A stretch of DNA of 7,777 nucleotides from Massilia sp. (GCA_028291845.1 JAQGNM010000477.1:1-7777), one strand, 5' to 3'. Counted from the stretch's first letter, positions 1 to 6,243 are shown. Notes: a model not told the origin generated them from the letters alone. Made by a program: numbers and translations.

Positions 1-1214
1 GCCGTCATCCACAAGGCCGGCGCCGCCTTGTCGCCGGTCATGGCGATCAGGCCGGTGGCCACCGCCGGGGTAAAGCCGCCGAACAGCGCGGTGGCCAGGC
101 TGTAGGCCAGCGAAAAGCCGACGGTTCTCACTTCCACCGGCATCACCTCGGTCAGCGCCACGACCATCGCGCCGTTATAACTGCCATATAAAAACGACAG
201 CCACAGTTCGACCATCAGCATGTGGATGAACGAAGGGTCTTGTACCAGCCAGCGCATCGCCGGGTAGGCGGTCAAGATGGTCAGCAGCGCGAAGCCGACC
301 AGCAAAGGCTTCCGGCCGATGCGATCGGACAGCGCGCCCATCACCGGCAACCAGATAAAGTTCGACACGCCGACGAACAGGGTGACGATCAGCGCGTCGC
401 CGGTCGACAGTTTCAGTACCGCCTTGCCGAAGGTGGGCGTGTACACCGTGATCAGGTAGAACGACACCGTGGTCAGGGCCACCATCATCATCCCGGCGAT
501 CACCAGCGCCCAGTTGTCGAGCATGGATTTGAAGATCTCGCCGGTGGTGGGGCGATGCGTGCGGCGCGCGAATTCCTCGGTTTCCTGCAGCGAGCGGCGG
601 ATCACGAACAACACCGGCACGATCATGCAGCCGATGAAAAACGGGATGCGCCAGCCCCAGTCGCCAATTTGCTCCCTGCTCAGGAGCGCATTCAAGCCAT
701 AACCGAGGGCCGCCGCCACCACGATCGCCACCTGCTGGCTGGCCGACTGCCAGCTGACATAAAAGCCCTTGCGGCCGGGCGTCGCCATCTCGGACAGGTA
801 GACCGAGACGCCGCCCAATTCCGCGCCCGCCGAAAAGCCCTGCAGCAGGCGGCCGGAGAGCACCAGCAGGGGCGCGGCGTAGCCGATGCTGGCGTAGCCG
901 GGCACGCAGGCGATCAGCAGGGTCCCCATCGCCATCAGGCCGAGGGTGACGATCAGGCCCTGGCGGCGGCCGACGCGGTCGACGTAGGCGCCGAGCACGA
1001 TGGCGCCAAGGGGCCGCATCAAAAAGCCGGCGCCGAAGGTCATGAAGGTCATCATCAGCGAGGCGACTTCATCGCCGCTGGGGAAGAAGGCCCTGGCGAT
1101 CGACGAGGCATAAAAGCCGAACAGGAAAAAGTCGAACATGTCCATGAAATTGCCGCTGGTGACACGCAGGACGGTGCCGACCTTGGAGTGCGGCGCGGGG
1201 GATGTGGTGTGCAT
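1..1214 (-). CDS. MHS-family MFS transporter, citrate/tricarballylate-proton symporter type (3' end cut by window edge)
   Basis: Inner-membrane proton symporter of the major facilitator superfamily, metabolite:H+ symporter (MHS) branch, predicted to import citrate or a similar tricarboxylate. 404 codons are visible, against about 430 in the enteric citrate carrier CitA as I remember it, so only some 30 residues are missing past the left edge. Seen: N-terminal RVTSGN (17-22) followed by FDFFLFGFYAS, the loop 2-3 motif DRVGRR (79-84), LLQGFSAGAELGG (123-135), the matching DRIGRK motif (297-302) in the second half, and hydrophobic stretches consistent with 12 membrane helices. The ATG at 1212-1214 has an ideal GGAGG four bases upstream. 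It lies 63 bp behind the binding-protein gene on the same strand, so they are probably co-transcribed. Family resemblance runs along the whole visible length. Citrate (CitA) and tricarballylate (TcuC) carriers cannot be told apart here, so no symbol is given. Confidence 0.9.
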   Translation of the reverse strand, partial: MHTTSPAPHSKVGTVLRVTSGNFMDMFDFFLFGFYASSIARAFFPSGDEVASLMMTFMTFGAGFLMRPLGAIVLGAYVDRVGRRQGLIVTLGLMAMGTLLIACVPGYASIGYAAPLLVLSGRLLQGFSAGAELGGVSVYLSEMATPGRKGFYVSWQSASQQVAIVVAAALGYGLNALLSREQIGDWGWRIPFFIGCMIVPVLFVIRRSLQETEEFARRTHRPTTGEIFKSMLDNWALVIAGMMMVALTTVSFYLITVYTPTFGKAVLKLSTGDALIVTLFVGVSNFIWLPVMGALSDRIGRKPLLVGFALLTILTAYPAMRWLVQDPSFIHMLMVELWLSFLYGSYNGAMVVALTEVMPVEVRTVGFSLAYSLATALFGGFTPAVATGLIAMTGDKAAPALWMT

Positions 1215-1227
1215 GGGACCTCCGATG

Positions 1228-1246
1228 GCCGCGCGTGAGGCGCGGC
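1228..1246 (-). other. Intercistronic hairpin ahead of the symporter ribosome binding site
   Basis: A perfect 7-bp GC-only stem (GCCGCGC / GCGCGGC) with a 5-base loop lies in the 63-bp gap between the binding-protein stop and the symporter start. It ends four bases from the GGAGG Shine-Dalgarno (1219-1223). No T run follows, so it is not an intrinsic terminator. It could stabilise or process the mRNA, or lower symporter translation relative to the upstream gene. Function is inferred. Confidence 0.4.
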
Positions 1247-1277
1247 GAATGCAGATAAACGATTTACCAATAAAAAA

Positions 1278-2090
1278 TCAGTGCGCCGCTTCCAGCTCGC
1301 GGGCCGGCGCGCTTGCCTTGACGACGATCGGATCGAGCCCGCTGGCGACGATTTCCGGCCGCACCGCGGGCGAGGCCATGAAGCGCAGCAGTTCGCGCGC
1401 CGCTTGGCTGTGCTGGCTTGCCACCGGGATGCCGGCGGCGAAGCGGGTCACGCTCTGCACCGCTTCCGGCAGGCGGGCGACGAAGTCGATGCCCGCCACC
1501 GGCAGGATCTCGCTGACCTGCTGGAAACCGAGCTCGTAGTCGCCCCTGGCCACCAGCGACGCGACCGGGGTTTTTTCGACCATGTGAGCTTTCGGCTTCA
1601 TCTGCGCTTCGATCCCCAGCCGGGGCAGCAGTTCTGTTTCGATGTAGACGCCGCTGGCGCTGTCGGAATACGCGATCGAGTTCGACGCCAGCATCGCCTG
1701 GCGCAGCTTGTCGACGGTGGAGATGTCGGGCCTGGCGTGGCCGCTTTTGACGGCCATGCCGATGCGCGAGTCGGCCAAATCGGTGCGGCTCGAGGCGATC
1801 ACCTTGCCCTCGCGGATCAGCTGGTCGAGGGCGTAGCCGACCATGATGACGACATCGGCTGCTTCGCCCCGCGCCAGCCGGTTCGGGATCGCCTCGGGCG
1901 CCTTGCCCATCGACGGCCCCCAGGCGGTGTGCAGGGTATGGCCGCTGGCTGCTTCGAACTTCGGCTGCAGCGCTTTGTAGGCGCTTGAAAAGCCGCCGGA
2001 ATTCATCACGGCGACGTCGTCGGCGCGGGCGGCAGCGGTGTTGGTGATCAGCAGAGCGGCAAGACTGATGGTAGAGAAGGGCAAGCGCAT
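1278..2090 (-). CDS. Periplasmic substrate-binding protein, ModA-like (SBP_bac_11 type)
   Basis: A 270-residue secreted binding protein of the type often annotated as molybdate ABC transporter substrate-binding protein. Seen: a Sec signal peptide (MRLPF then a hydrophobic core at about 8-20, likely cleavage after ARA at 23), then a mature domain with an early serine-rich ligand loop (NSGGFSSAY, 30-38), YSDSASGVYIE (141-151) and FAAGIPVASQHSQAARELLRF (217-237, of ModA-like C-terminal style). The ATG at 2088-2090 fits because the signal peptide starts there and GGAG lies just upstream; longer in-frame starts would run into the divergent regulator. No ABC permease or ATPase is adjacent; the next gene is an MFS symporter 63 bp downstream. 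The ligand is therefore uncertain: an oxyanion by family, an organic acid by context. Expression probably depends on the divergent LysR regulator. Confidence 0.85.
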   Translation of the reverse strand: MRLPFSTISLAALLITNTAAARADDVAVMNSGGFSSAYKALQPKFEAASGHTLHTAWGPSMGKAPEAIPNRLARGEAADVVIMVGYALDQLIREGKVIASSRTDLADSRIGMAVKSGHARPDISTVDKLRQAMLASNSIAYSDSASGVYIETELLPRLGIEAQMKPKAHMVEKTPVASLVARGDYELGFQQVSEILPVAGIDFVARLPEAVQSVTRFAAGIPVASQHSQAARELLRFMASPAVRPEIVASGLDPIVVKASAPARELEAAH

Positions 2091-2132
2091 GGGGTCTCCG
2101 ATGGTTGAATGGCTGTATATTTTTGGTCCATT

Positions 2133-2147
2133 ATCGCCATGCGCGAT
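2133..2147. promoter_or_regulatory. Candidate LysR-type regulator binding site (T-N11-A dyad)
   Basis: ATCGC-CATGC-GCGAT has perfect 5-bp inverted arms around a 5-base spacer. It fits the LysR family T-N11-A rule (T2134, A2146) and the common ATC-N9-GAT form. It lies 43-57 bp upstream of the binding-protein ATG, just beyond the possible -10 box, where an activator would sit. A weaker outer pair (TTATC 2131-2135, GATAA 2149-2153) extends the symmetry. Confidence 0.55.
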
Positions 2148-2190
2148 TGATAAAGTAAAATGCATAATTACTTCCTTTTGATGCTCCCAT

Positions 2191-2210
2191 AACATCAATA
2201 AACATCGATA
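2191..2210 (+). repeat. Tandem 10-bp repeat before the regulator start codon
   Basis: AACATCAATA is followed directly by AACATCGATA (9 of 10 identical), and a partial third copy runs into the ATG at 2213. It occupies the place of the Shine-Dalgarno, and no purine-rich ribosome binding site is visible for the regulator. It may be chance in an AT-rich leader. Confidence 0.4.
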
Positions 2211-2212
2211 AC

Positions 2213-3116
2213 ATGAACCGCTTACGTTTCGATCTCGATGATCTGCAAGCCATGGTGGCGGTGGTGGAGCAGGGCGGTTTTCGTGCTGCCGCGCTGGCCT
2301 TGCACCTGTCGCAGCCGGCGCTGTCGCGCCGCATCGCCAAGCTGGCGGATGCCTTGAACGTGCAGCTGTTCGAGCGCACCACGCGGCGCGTGGCATTAAC
2401 CTTGATGGGGCGCGAATTTTACGGGCGCGCCGTGGAAATACTGCAGGGCGTGGAAGCGTCGCTGCACGACATCAGCGACCTGTCGCTGGCGCAGGGCCAG
2501 GTGACGGTCGCCTGCGTGCCCTCGGTGGCGCACAATTTTCTGCCGCCGATCATGCAGCGCTATCACCAGCAGTCGCCGCGCGTGAGACTGCGCATCGTCG
2601 ACGAAGGCGCGCACGCGGTGCTTCAGCACGTGGCGCGCGGCGACGCCGATTTCGGCATCAATTTTCTCGGCGCCGATGAAGCGGGCATCGACTTCGAGGC
2701 GATTCTTCAAGAGCGTTTTGTGATGGCCTGCCGCTTCGACCATGCGCTGGCAAAGCGCCGCGCGGTCGGCTGGGACGACATCGGAAAATACCCCGTACAT
2801 CACGGTCGCCAAGTCGAGCGGTAACCGCATGGTGCTCGACCGCGCGGCGCCGGCCGTCGGCGCACGCCCGCCGTCGATGGTCGAAGTGAGTCACGTGTCG
2901 ACCTTGCTGGAGATGGTCAAGGCGGGTCTGGGCATCGGCGTGGTGCCGCAACTGGCGATGCCGCTCGATGCGGCCACGGTGCTGCGCGCCGTGCCTTTGA
3001 AAGGCGCACCGATCACCCGCACGCTGGGGGTGATCCGACGGGGCGGGCGGGTACTGGCGCCGCCTGCCCAACATTTTTACGACATGCTCAAGGATGCGGT
3101 TGGCAAACAAAAGTAA
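2213..3116 (+). pseudogene. LysR-family transcriptional regulator, broken by a +1 frameshift
   Basis: Regulator of the LysR family, expected to control the divergent binding-protein/symporter unit in response to a transported acid. Seen: winged helix-turn-helix at residues 1-65 (DLDDLQAMVAVVEQGGF, then LSQPALSRRIAKLADAL, QLFERTTRRVALT), linker helix, and an effector domain from about 97. The initial frame continues as family-like sequence to GKYP (191-194), then gives nine unrelated residues and a stop at 2822-2824. The second frame picks up at CCG 2793-2795 with YITVAKSSGN and runs to TAA 3114-3116, including the typical VKAGLGIGVVPQLAM segment. Removing one C from the CCCC run at 2791-2794 yields 300 residues, the family norm. 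Uncorrected, the 203-residue product keeps DNA binding but loses about half of the effector domain. A sequencing error cannot be excluded. Confidence 0.85.
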
Positions 3117-3133
3117 AACCCTACTTTTGTTTG
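3104..3133. terminator. Perfect 12-bp inverted repeat overlapping the regulator stop codon
   Basis: CAAACAAAAGTA (3104-3115) and TACTTTTGTTTG (3122-3133) are exact inverse complements around a 6-base loop, and the regulator TAA (3114-3116) lies within the structure. The right arm is T-rich, but no separate T run follows, so it is an atypical terminator. It could instead protect the 3' end of the transcript or be a protein-binding dyad. Confidence 0.45.
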
Positions 3134-3190
3134 GATTAGTCAGTAGAACAAGGGAAACCCAGCTTACCGGCGAAAAGCCAGTCAGGTAAA

Positions 3191-3216
3191 ATCACCGGCG
3201 AAGCCGGATGATTTTT
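3191..3216. terminator. Bidirectional rho-independent terminator between convergent genes
   Basis: Stem ATCA-CCGGC (3191-3199) pairs with GCCGG-A-TGAT (3203-3212) around a GAA loop with one bulged A. On the plus strand TTTT follows directly (3213-3216), and on the minus strand the stem is also followed by a T run (from AAA at 3188-3190). It lies 75 bp after the LysR stop and about 130 bp after the SdhB-like stop, so it can end both convergent transcripts. Confidence 0.65.
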
Positions 3217-3343
3217 GACGTAAACCCGATTCAGATCAGGCATCGCCTCGGGGAGTGACTTGGTGATGTGCATGCGAAAGAGCATCTGGGCATGCTTATT
3301 TCTCGTGAAAATGGCTGCGGTGAGTCTGCCGGGAAGCACTTCT

Positions 3344-4051
3344 CTAGACAATGCGTTTGACCAGCATCGAGCGGATGTTACCGATGGCCGCCGCCGGACT
3401 CAAGCCCTTGGGGCAGACGTCGGCGCAGTTCATGATGGTGCGGCAGCGAAACAAGCGATAGACGTCGTTGAGATTGTCCAGCCGCTTGGCGGTGGCTTGA
3501 TCGCGGCTGTCGGCGATGAAGCGGTAGGCCTGCAACAAGCCGGCCGGTCCGACGAACTTGTCCGGGTTCCACCAGAAACTGGGGCAGGACGCGGAGCAGC
3601 AAGCGCACAGGATGCATTCGTACAGTCCGTTGAGCTGGTCGCGCTCCTCGGGTGACTGCAGGCGTTCGCGTTCGGGCGGCGGATCGTCGTTGATCAGGTA
3701 AGGCATGATGGAGTAATACTGACGCCAGAAACTGCTGAGGTCGACGATCAGGTCGCGCACGACCGGCATGCCCGGCAGGGGCCGCAGCACGATGGGCTTG
3801 GCCACCTCGCGGATATTGGTGATGCAGGCCAGGCCGTTCCTGCCGTTGATGTTCATGCCGTCCGAGCCGCACACCCCTTCGCGGCAGGAGCGGCGGAACG
3901 ACAGGCTGTCGTCGATCTCGCCCTTGATGCGCATTAGCAGGTCGAGCACCATGCGCTCGCCATGCCCGACCGGCACGTCGTAGCGCTGCATGCGCGGCGC
4001 TTGATCGCTGTCCGGATCGTAGCGATAAATTTGCAGTTCCACAGTGTCCAC
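3344..4051 (-). CDS. sdhB: Succinate dehydrogenase/fumarate reductase iron-sulfur subunit (SdhB), orphan copy
   Basis: Iron-sulfur subunit of the succinate:quinone oxidoreductase family, carrying electrons from the flavin subunit to the quinone site. It is 235 residues, about the size of E. coli SdhB. Seen: the N-terminal ferredoxin fold with [2Fe-2S] ligands C56, C61, D64 and C76 (SCREGVCGSD), then the C-terminal domain with ECILCACCSASCP giving [4Fe-4S] ligands C146, C149, C152 plus C213, and [3Fe-4S] ligands C156, C203 and C209. All cluster ligands are present, and SFWWNPDKFVGPAGLL is family-typical. Start: GTG at 4049-4051, with GGGAG six bases upstream; no better ATG is near. The unusual point is context: no flavoprotein or membrane-anchor gene is adjacent. 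It follows a ZIP transporter gene by 67 bp on the same strand. It may be a second, displaced paralogue or serve another partner complex. The family is certain; the physiological role is not. Confidence 0.93.
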   Translation of the reverse strand: MDTVELQIYRYDPDSDQAPRMQRYDVPVGHGERMVLDLLMRIKGEIDDSLSFRRSCREGVCGSDGMNINGRNGLACITNIREVAKPIVLRPLPGMPVVRDLIVDLSSFWRQYYSIMPYLINDDPPPERERLQSPEERDQLNGLYECILCACCSASCPSFWWNPDKFVGPAGLLQAYRFIADSRDQATAKRLDNLNDVYRLFRCRTIMNCADVCPKGLSPAAAIGNIRSMLVKRIV

Positions 4052-4118
4052 TATGGTCTCCCGACGTGTTTTTTGCTGCTTGTTTTTGGCTTTGTAGCTG
4101 TTTTACGTTTGCAACGCG

Positions 4119-5126
4119 CTACCCCAGCGCCGTATCGAGCACCAGCATGGCGGCAAACCCCGCCGCCAGCGCGCAAGAGGCCAAACTGCCGTTGCCGTGC
4201 AGATGGGTTTCCGGGATCACTTCATTGACGATGACGAACAACATGGCGCCCGCCGCCGCCGCCAGTCCGATCGGCAGCAGCGCCGCCGACATGCCGACCA
4301 TCACCACTCCGGCCAGCGCCGCGACCGGCTCGACCAGGCCGCTGGCCATGCCGAGGGCGGTGGCATGCACGCGGCCATAGCCGGCGCTGCGAAACGCCAG
4401 CGCCACCACCAGGCCTTCCGGCAAATCCTGCACGGCGATGCCGGTGGCCAGGGTGCTGGCCTTGTCCAGGTCGATGCCTGCGTACGCCACCCCGATCGCC
4501 ATCCCTTCCGGCATGTTGTGCAGGGTAACCGCCGCCATGAACAGCCACGCGCGGCGCAAGGTCGCTGCCGTGCGTGCCGTTGCCACGCCTGCCGTCGCCA
4601 AGTCGCTGCCTGCCGCCGGGCCGGCCGCGCTGGCGGGCAGCGAAAGTGCCGCGTGCCCGCTCTGGGCGCCGTCGGCCACTCTGGTCAAGCTGTCGGCTAG
4701 CCGGTCCAGTCCGGTAATGACGGCCACCCCTGTCAGCAGGCCGACCGCCACCACCAGGCTGGCTCCCATGCGGCTTGGCACCATGGCGCCGGCGCTTGCC
4801 AGGGCCGGCACCAGCAGTGAAAATGCCGTGGCCGCGAGCATCACCCCGGCGCCGAAACCGAGAAAACAATCGAAGCCGCGCTGCGAATAGCTGCGCGCAA
4901 ACAGCGCCGGCAAGGTGCCAATCGCCGTGGCCGCCGCCGCCGCGCCGCCCGCTGCCAGCCCCAACAACAGACGCTGTTGCTGCAACGCGGTCCAAGCGCC
5001 GTCCACCTTCGCTGCCAGCAAACCGCCCAGCGCTGCGATGGTCAGCGCCAGCAGGGGACCGCCGCGCCAGCGGCTGGCGCGCCAGGCCGATACGCTGCGT
5101 AATCGCTCACTGCGGCTGCTGTCCAT
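4119..5126 (-). CDS. ZIP-family divalent metal transporter (GufA/BbZIP type)
   Basis: Inner-membrane importer of divalent metal (Zn, Mn or Fe) of the ZIP family, 335 residues with about eight hydrophobic segments. Seen: the metal-site helix motif HNMPEG (203-208) and the following-helix motif QDLPEG (233-238). From what I recall of the Bordetella BbZIP structure, these correspond to its H177/N178/E181 and Q207/D208/E211 ligands. M96 in GFGAGVMLAATAFSLL and E266 in GLVEPVAALAG also match. NEVIPETH (301-308) is near the end. A long hydrophilic loop at about 150-190, rich in Ala, Gly and Ser with one His, replaces the His-rich loop of some relatives. The ATG at 5124-5126 was chosen because it lies 17 bp after the catalase stop; a weak GCGGA is upstream. 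The longer reading into the catalase gene has no family-like sequence. It is probably co-transcribed with the catalase gene, which suggests a manganese supply role. That substrate is inferred. Confidence 0.9.
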   Translation of the reverse strand: MDSSRSERLRSVSAWRASRWRGGPLLALTIAALGGLLAAKVDGAWTALQQQRLLLGLAAGGAAAAATAIGTLPALFARSYSQRGFDCFLGFGAGVMLAATAFSLLVPALASAGAMVPSRMGASLVVAVGLLTGVAVITGLDRLADSLTRVADGAQSGHAALSLPASAAGPAAGSDLATAGVATARTAATLRRAWLFMAAVTLHNMPEGMAIGVAYAGIDLDKASTLATGIAVQDLPEGLVVALAFRSAGYGRVHATALGMASGLVEPVAALAGVVMVGMSAALLPIGLAAAAGAMLFVIVNEVIPETHLHGNGSLASCALAAGFAAMLVLDTALG

Positions 5127-5143
5127 TTGCGCGCGGCGTCCGC

Positions 5144-6175
5144 TTATTGCCGGCTGGCGCCGCCGCCACCCGTGCCGCCGGTGCCGCCGGTGCTGCTGCC
5201 CGAGCCGCTGCCGCCCATCGACGACTGCGCCTCGCTGCCGCTCTGCAAGCTGGACGAGCCCTGCTGGCCCACCGGCGCGCCGTCGCCCATGCGCATCTGG
5301 CCTGCCATGCCCATGCCCAGCTCGGCGCCGGTCAGCGGATTGGCGCTGGTGTTGGACGCCGTGCGGCTGATCATTTGCTCGAGCGTGGAGACTTCGCTGC
5401 TGTCGAGATTGACCTGTGCTTCGCCACTGCCGCCATCGACCGCCATCTGGTCGGCCGGGTCGGACACCACTTGCCACTGGTCGCCCTGGTTCCACGGACC
5501 GCGCACCTCGGGGCCGCCCTGCGACATATTGAAATACACATTGGTAAAGCGCGGATCGCCCGGCAGTTTGCCTGGGGGGAAGTTCGGCTCGATCGAATAC
5601 AGCGCCTTTTCAAACGACTTCTGGTGCGCCACTTCGCGCGTCATGAGAAATCCCAGCGCTTCCTTCACGCCCGGGTCGTCGGTGAGATTGATCAGCCGCT
5701 CGTAGACGATTTTGGCGCGCGCCTCGGCGGCGATGTTCGAGCGCAGGTCGGCGGTCGGCTCGCCGATGGTGTCGATATAGCCAGCGTTCCACGGCACGCC
5801 GGCCGAATTGATCAGCGGCGCGCCACCGCCATACAGCAGCTGGGTGACATGGCTGTCGTTGCCTGCCCCCGAAATCGCGCGGTACAGTTCGCCCTCGCTT
5901 TCGACCCCTTCGGCCAGCCGCCCGCGCGCGCCGCGGTTGAGCATCACCACGATGTTGCCGATGACTTCCAGGTGGCTCAGTTCTTCGGTTGCGATGTCGA
6001 ACAGCATGTCGCGCCGGCCTGGATCTTCCTCGGAAACGGCCTGGGTAAAATAGCGCATTGCCGCCGCCAACTCGCCTTGCGGTCCGCCGAATTGCTCGAG
6101 CATGAGATTGGCCAGGCCTGGATTGGTTTCGTTGACTCGTACGGTGTATTGCAGACGTTTGTTGTGAGCAAACAT
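5144..6175 (-). CDS. Manganese catalase (non-haem, dimanganese) with Gly/Ser-rich C-terminal tail
   Basis: Converts hydrogen peroxide to water and oxygen with a dinuclear manganese centre in a ferritin-like four-helix bundle. No signal peptide is visible, so it is probably cytoplasmic. It is 343 residues; the Lactobacillus plantarum enzyme, as I recall, is about 266. Seen: MFAHNKRLQYTVRV at the start, LMLEQFGGPQGELAAAMRYF (24-43), and ATEELSHLEVIGN (62-74). Probable metal ligands are E35, E65, H68, E151 and H184, in the spacing of the family; the rest of the core, such as GVPWNAGYID (126-135), also fits. Residues from about 300 are low complexity, ending in Gly-Thr and Gly-Ser repeats. The ATG at 6173-6175 has a strong AAGGAG five bases upstream and begins the conserved N-terminus, so in-frame starts further up are not needed. 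It is first in a run with the ZIP and SdhB-like genes. A catalase of this type suggests tolerance of peroxide under iron limitation or in stationary phase (inference). Confidence 0.95.
   Translation of the reverse strand: MFAHNKRLQYTVRVNETNPGLANLMLEQFGGPQGELAAAMRYFTQAVSEEDPGRRDMLFDIATEELSHLEVIGNIVVMLNRGARGRLAEGVESEGELYRAISGAGNDSHVTQLLYGGGAPLINSAGVPWNAGYIDTIGEPTADLRSNIAAEARAKIVYERLINLTDDPGVKEALGFLMTREVAHQKSFEKALYSIEPNFPPGKLPGDPRFTNVYFNMSQGGPEVRGPWNQGDQWQVVSDPADQMAVDGGSGEAQVNLDSSEVSTLEQMISRTASNTSANPLTGAELGMGMAGQMRMGDGAPVGQQGSSSLQSGSEAQSSMGGSGSGSSTGGTGGTGGGGASRQ
5174..5191 (-). repeat. Tandem 9-bp repeat in the catalase tail
   Basis: GCCGCCGGT occurs twice in tandem on the plus strand, with more GCC/GCT triplets on both sides. 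On the coding strand this gives Gly-Gly-Thr units near the C-terminus of the manganese catalase. Copy number could vary between strains without changing frame. Confidence 0.5.
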
Positions 6176-6204
6176 GGTCTCTCCTTCACACATGACTTCA
6201 TACA

Positions 6205-6230
6205 AAATTCGCACAGTTGCCTTCGAATTT
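6205..6230. promoter_or_regulatory. Inverted repeat upstream of catalase (possible operator)
   Basis: AAATTCG (6205-6211) and CGAATTT (6224-6230) are perfect 7-bp inverted arms separated by 12 bases, centred about 42 bp before the catalase ATG. The centre-to-centre arm spacing is about two helical turns, compatible with a dimeric regulator. The regulator is unknown. Confidence 0.35.
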
Positions 6231-6232
6231 CT

Positions 6233-6243
6233 TACAGACTGTA
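6233..6243. promoter_or_regulatory. Short palindrome TACAG-A-CTGTA
   Basis: Perfect 5-bp arms around one base, two bases from the neighbouring AAATTCG dyad. On its own it is short enough to be chance; it is noted because it sits in a cluster of dyads. Confidence 0.25.

Larger units (their letters stand above)
2091..2212. promoter_or_regulatory. Divergent promoter region between binding protein and LysR regulator
   Basis: A 122-bp gap, clearly more AT-rich than its surroundings, with genes leaving on both sides. For the minus-strand gene a TATACA (plus-strand 2114-2119) is a possible -10 box about 25 bp upstream of the start, without a convincing -35. That is usual for activator-dependent promoters. 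For the regulator, TTGATA (2147-2152) is a possible -35, but no well-spaced -10 follows. Promoter assignments are tentative. Confidence 0.55.

Noticed and set aside
222..1238. 338-codon plus-strand open frame opposite the symporter gene
   Set aside because: Biased antisense composition and no domain; the minus strand encodes a full, well-recognised MHS transporter.
1281..1988. 235-codon plus-strand open frame opposite the binding-protein gene
   Set aside because: Shadow frame with no family features; the minus-strand protein has a signal peptide and a coherent fold.
2786..2800. Programmed +1 frameshift in the LysR gene
   Set aside because: A CCC codon slipping to CCG would restore the frame, but there is no stop codon in place, no stimulatory structure evident, and LysR regulators are not known to use recoding. 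An indel or sequencing error is simpler.
5127..5495. Upstream extension of the ZIP protein to 458 residues
   Set aside because: The extra part overlaps the catalase gene in another frame and is unlike any ZIP N-terminus; the ATG at 5126 fits the gene spacing.
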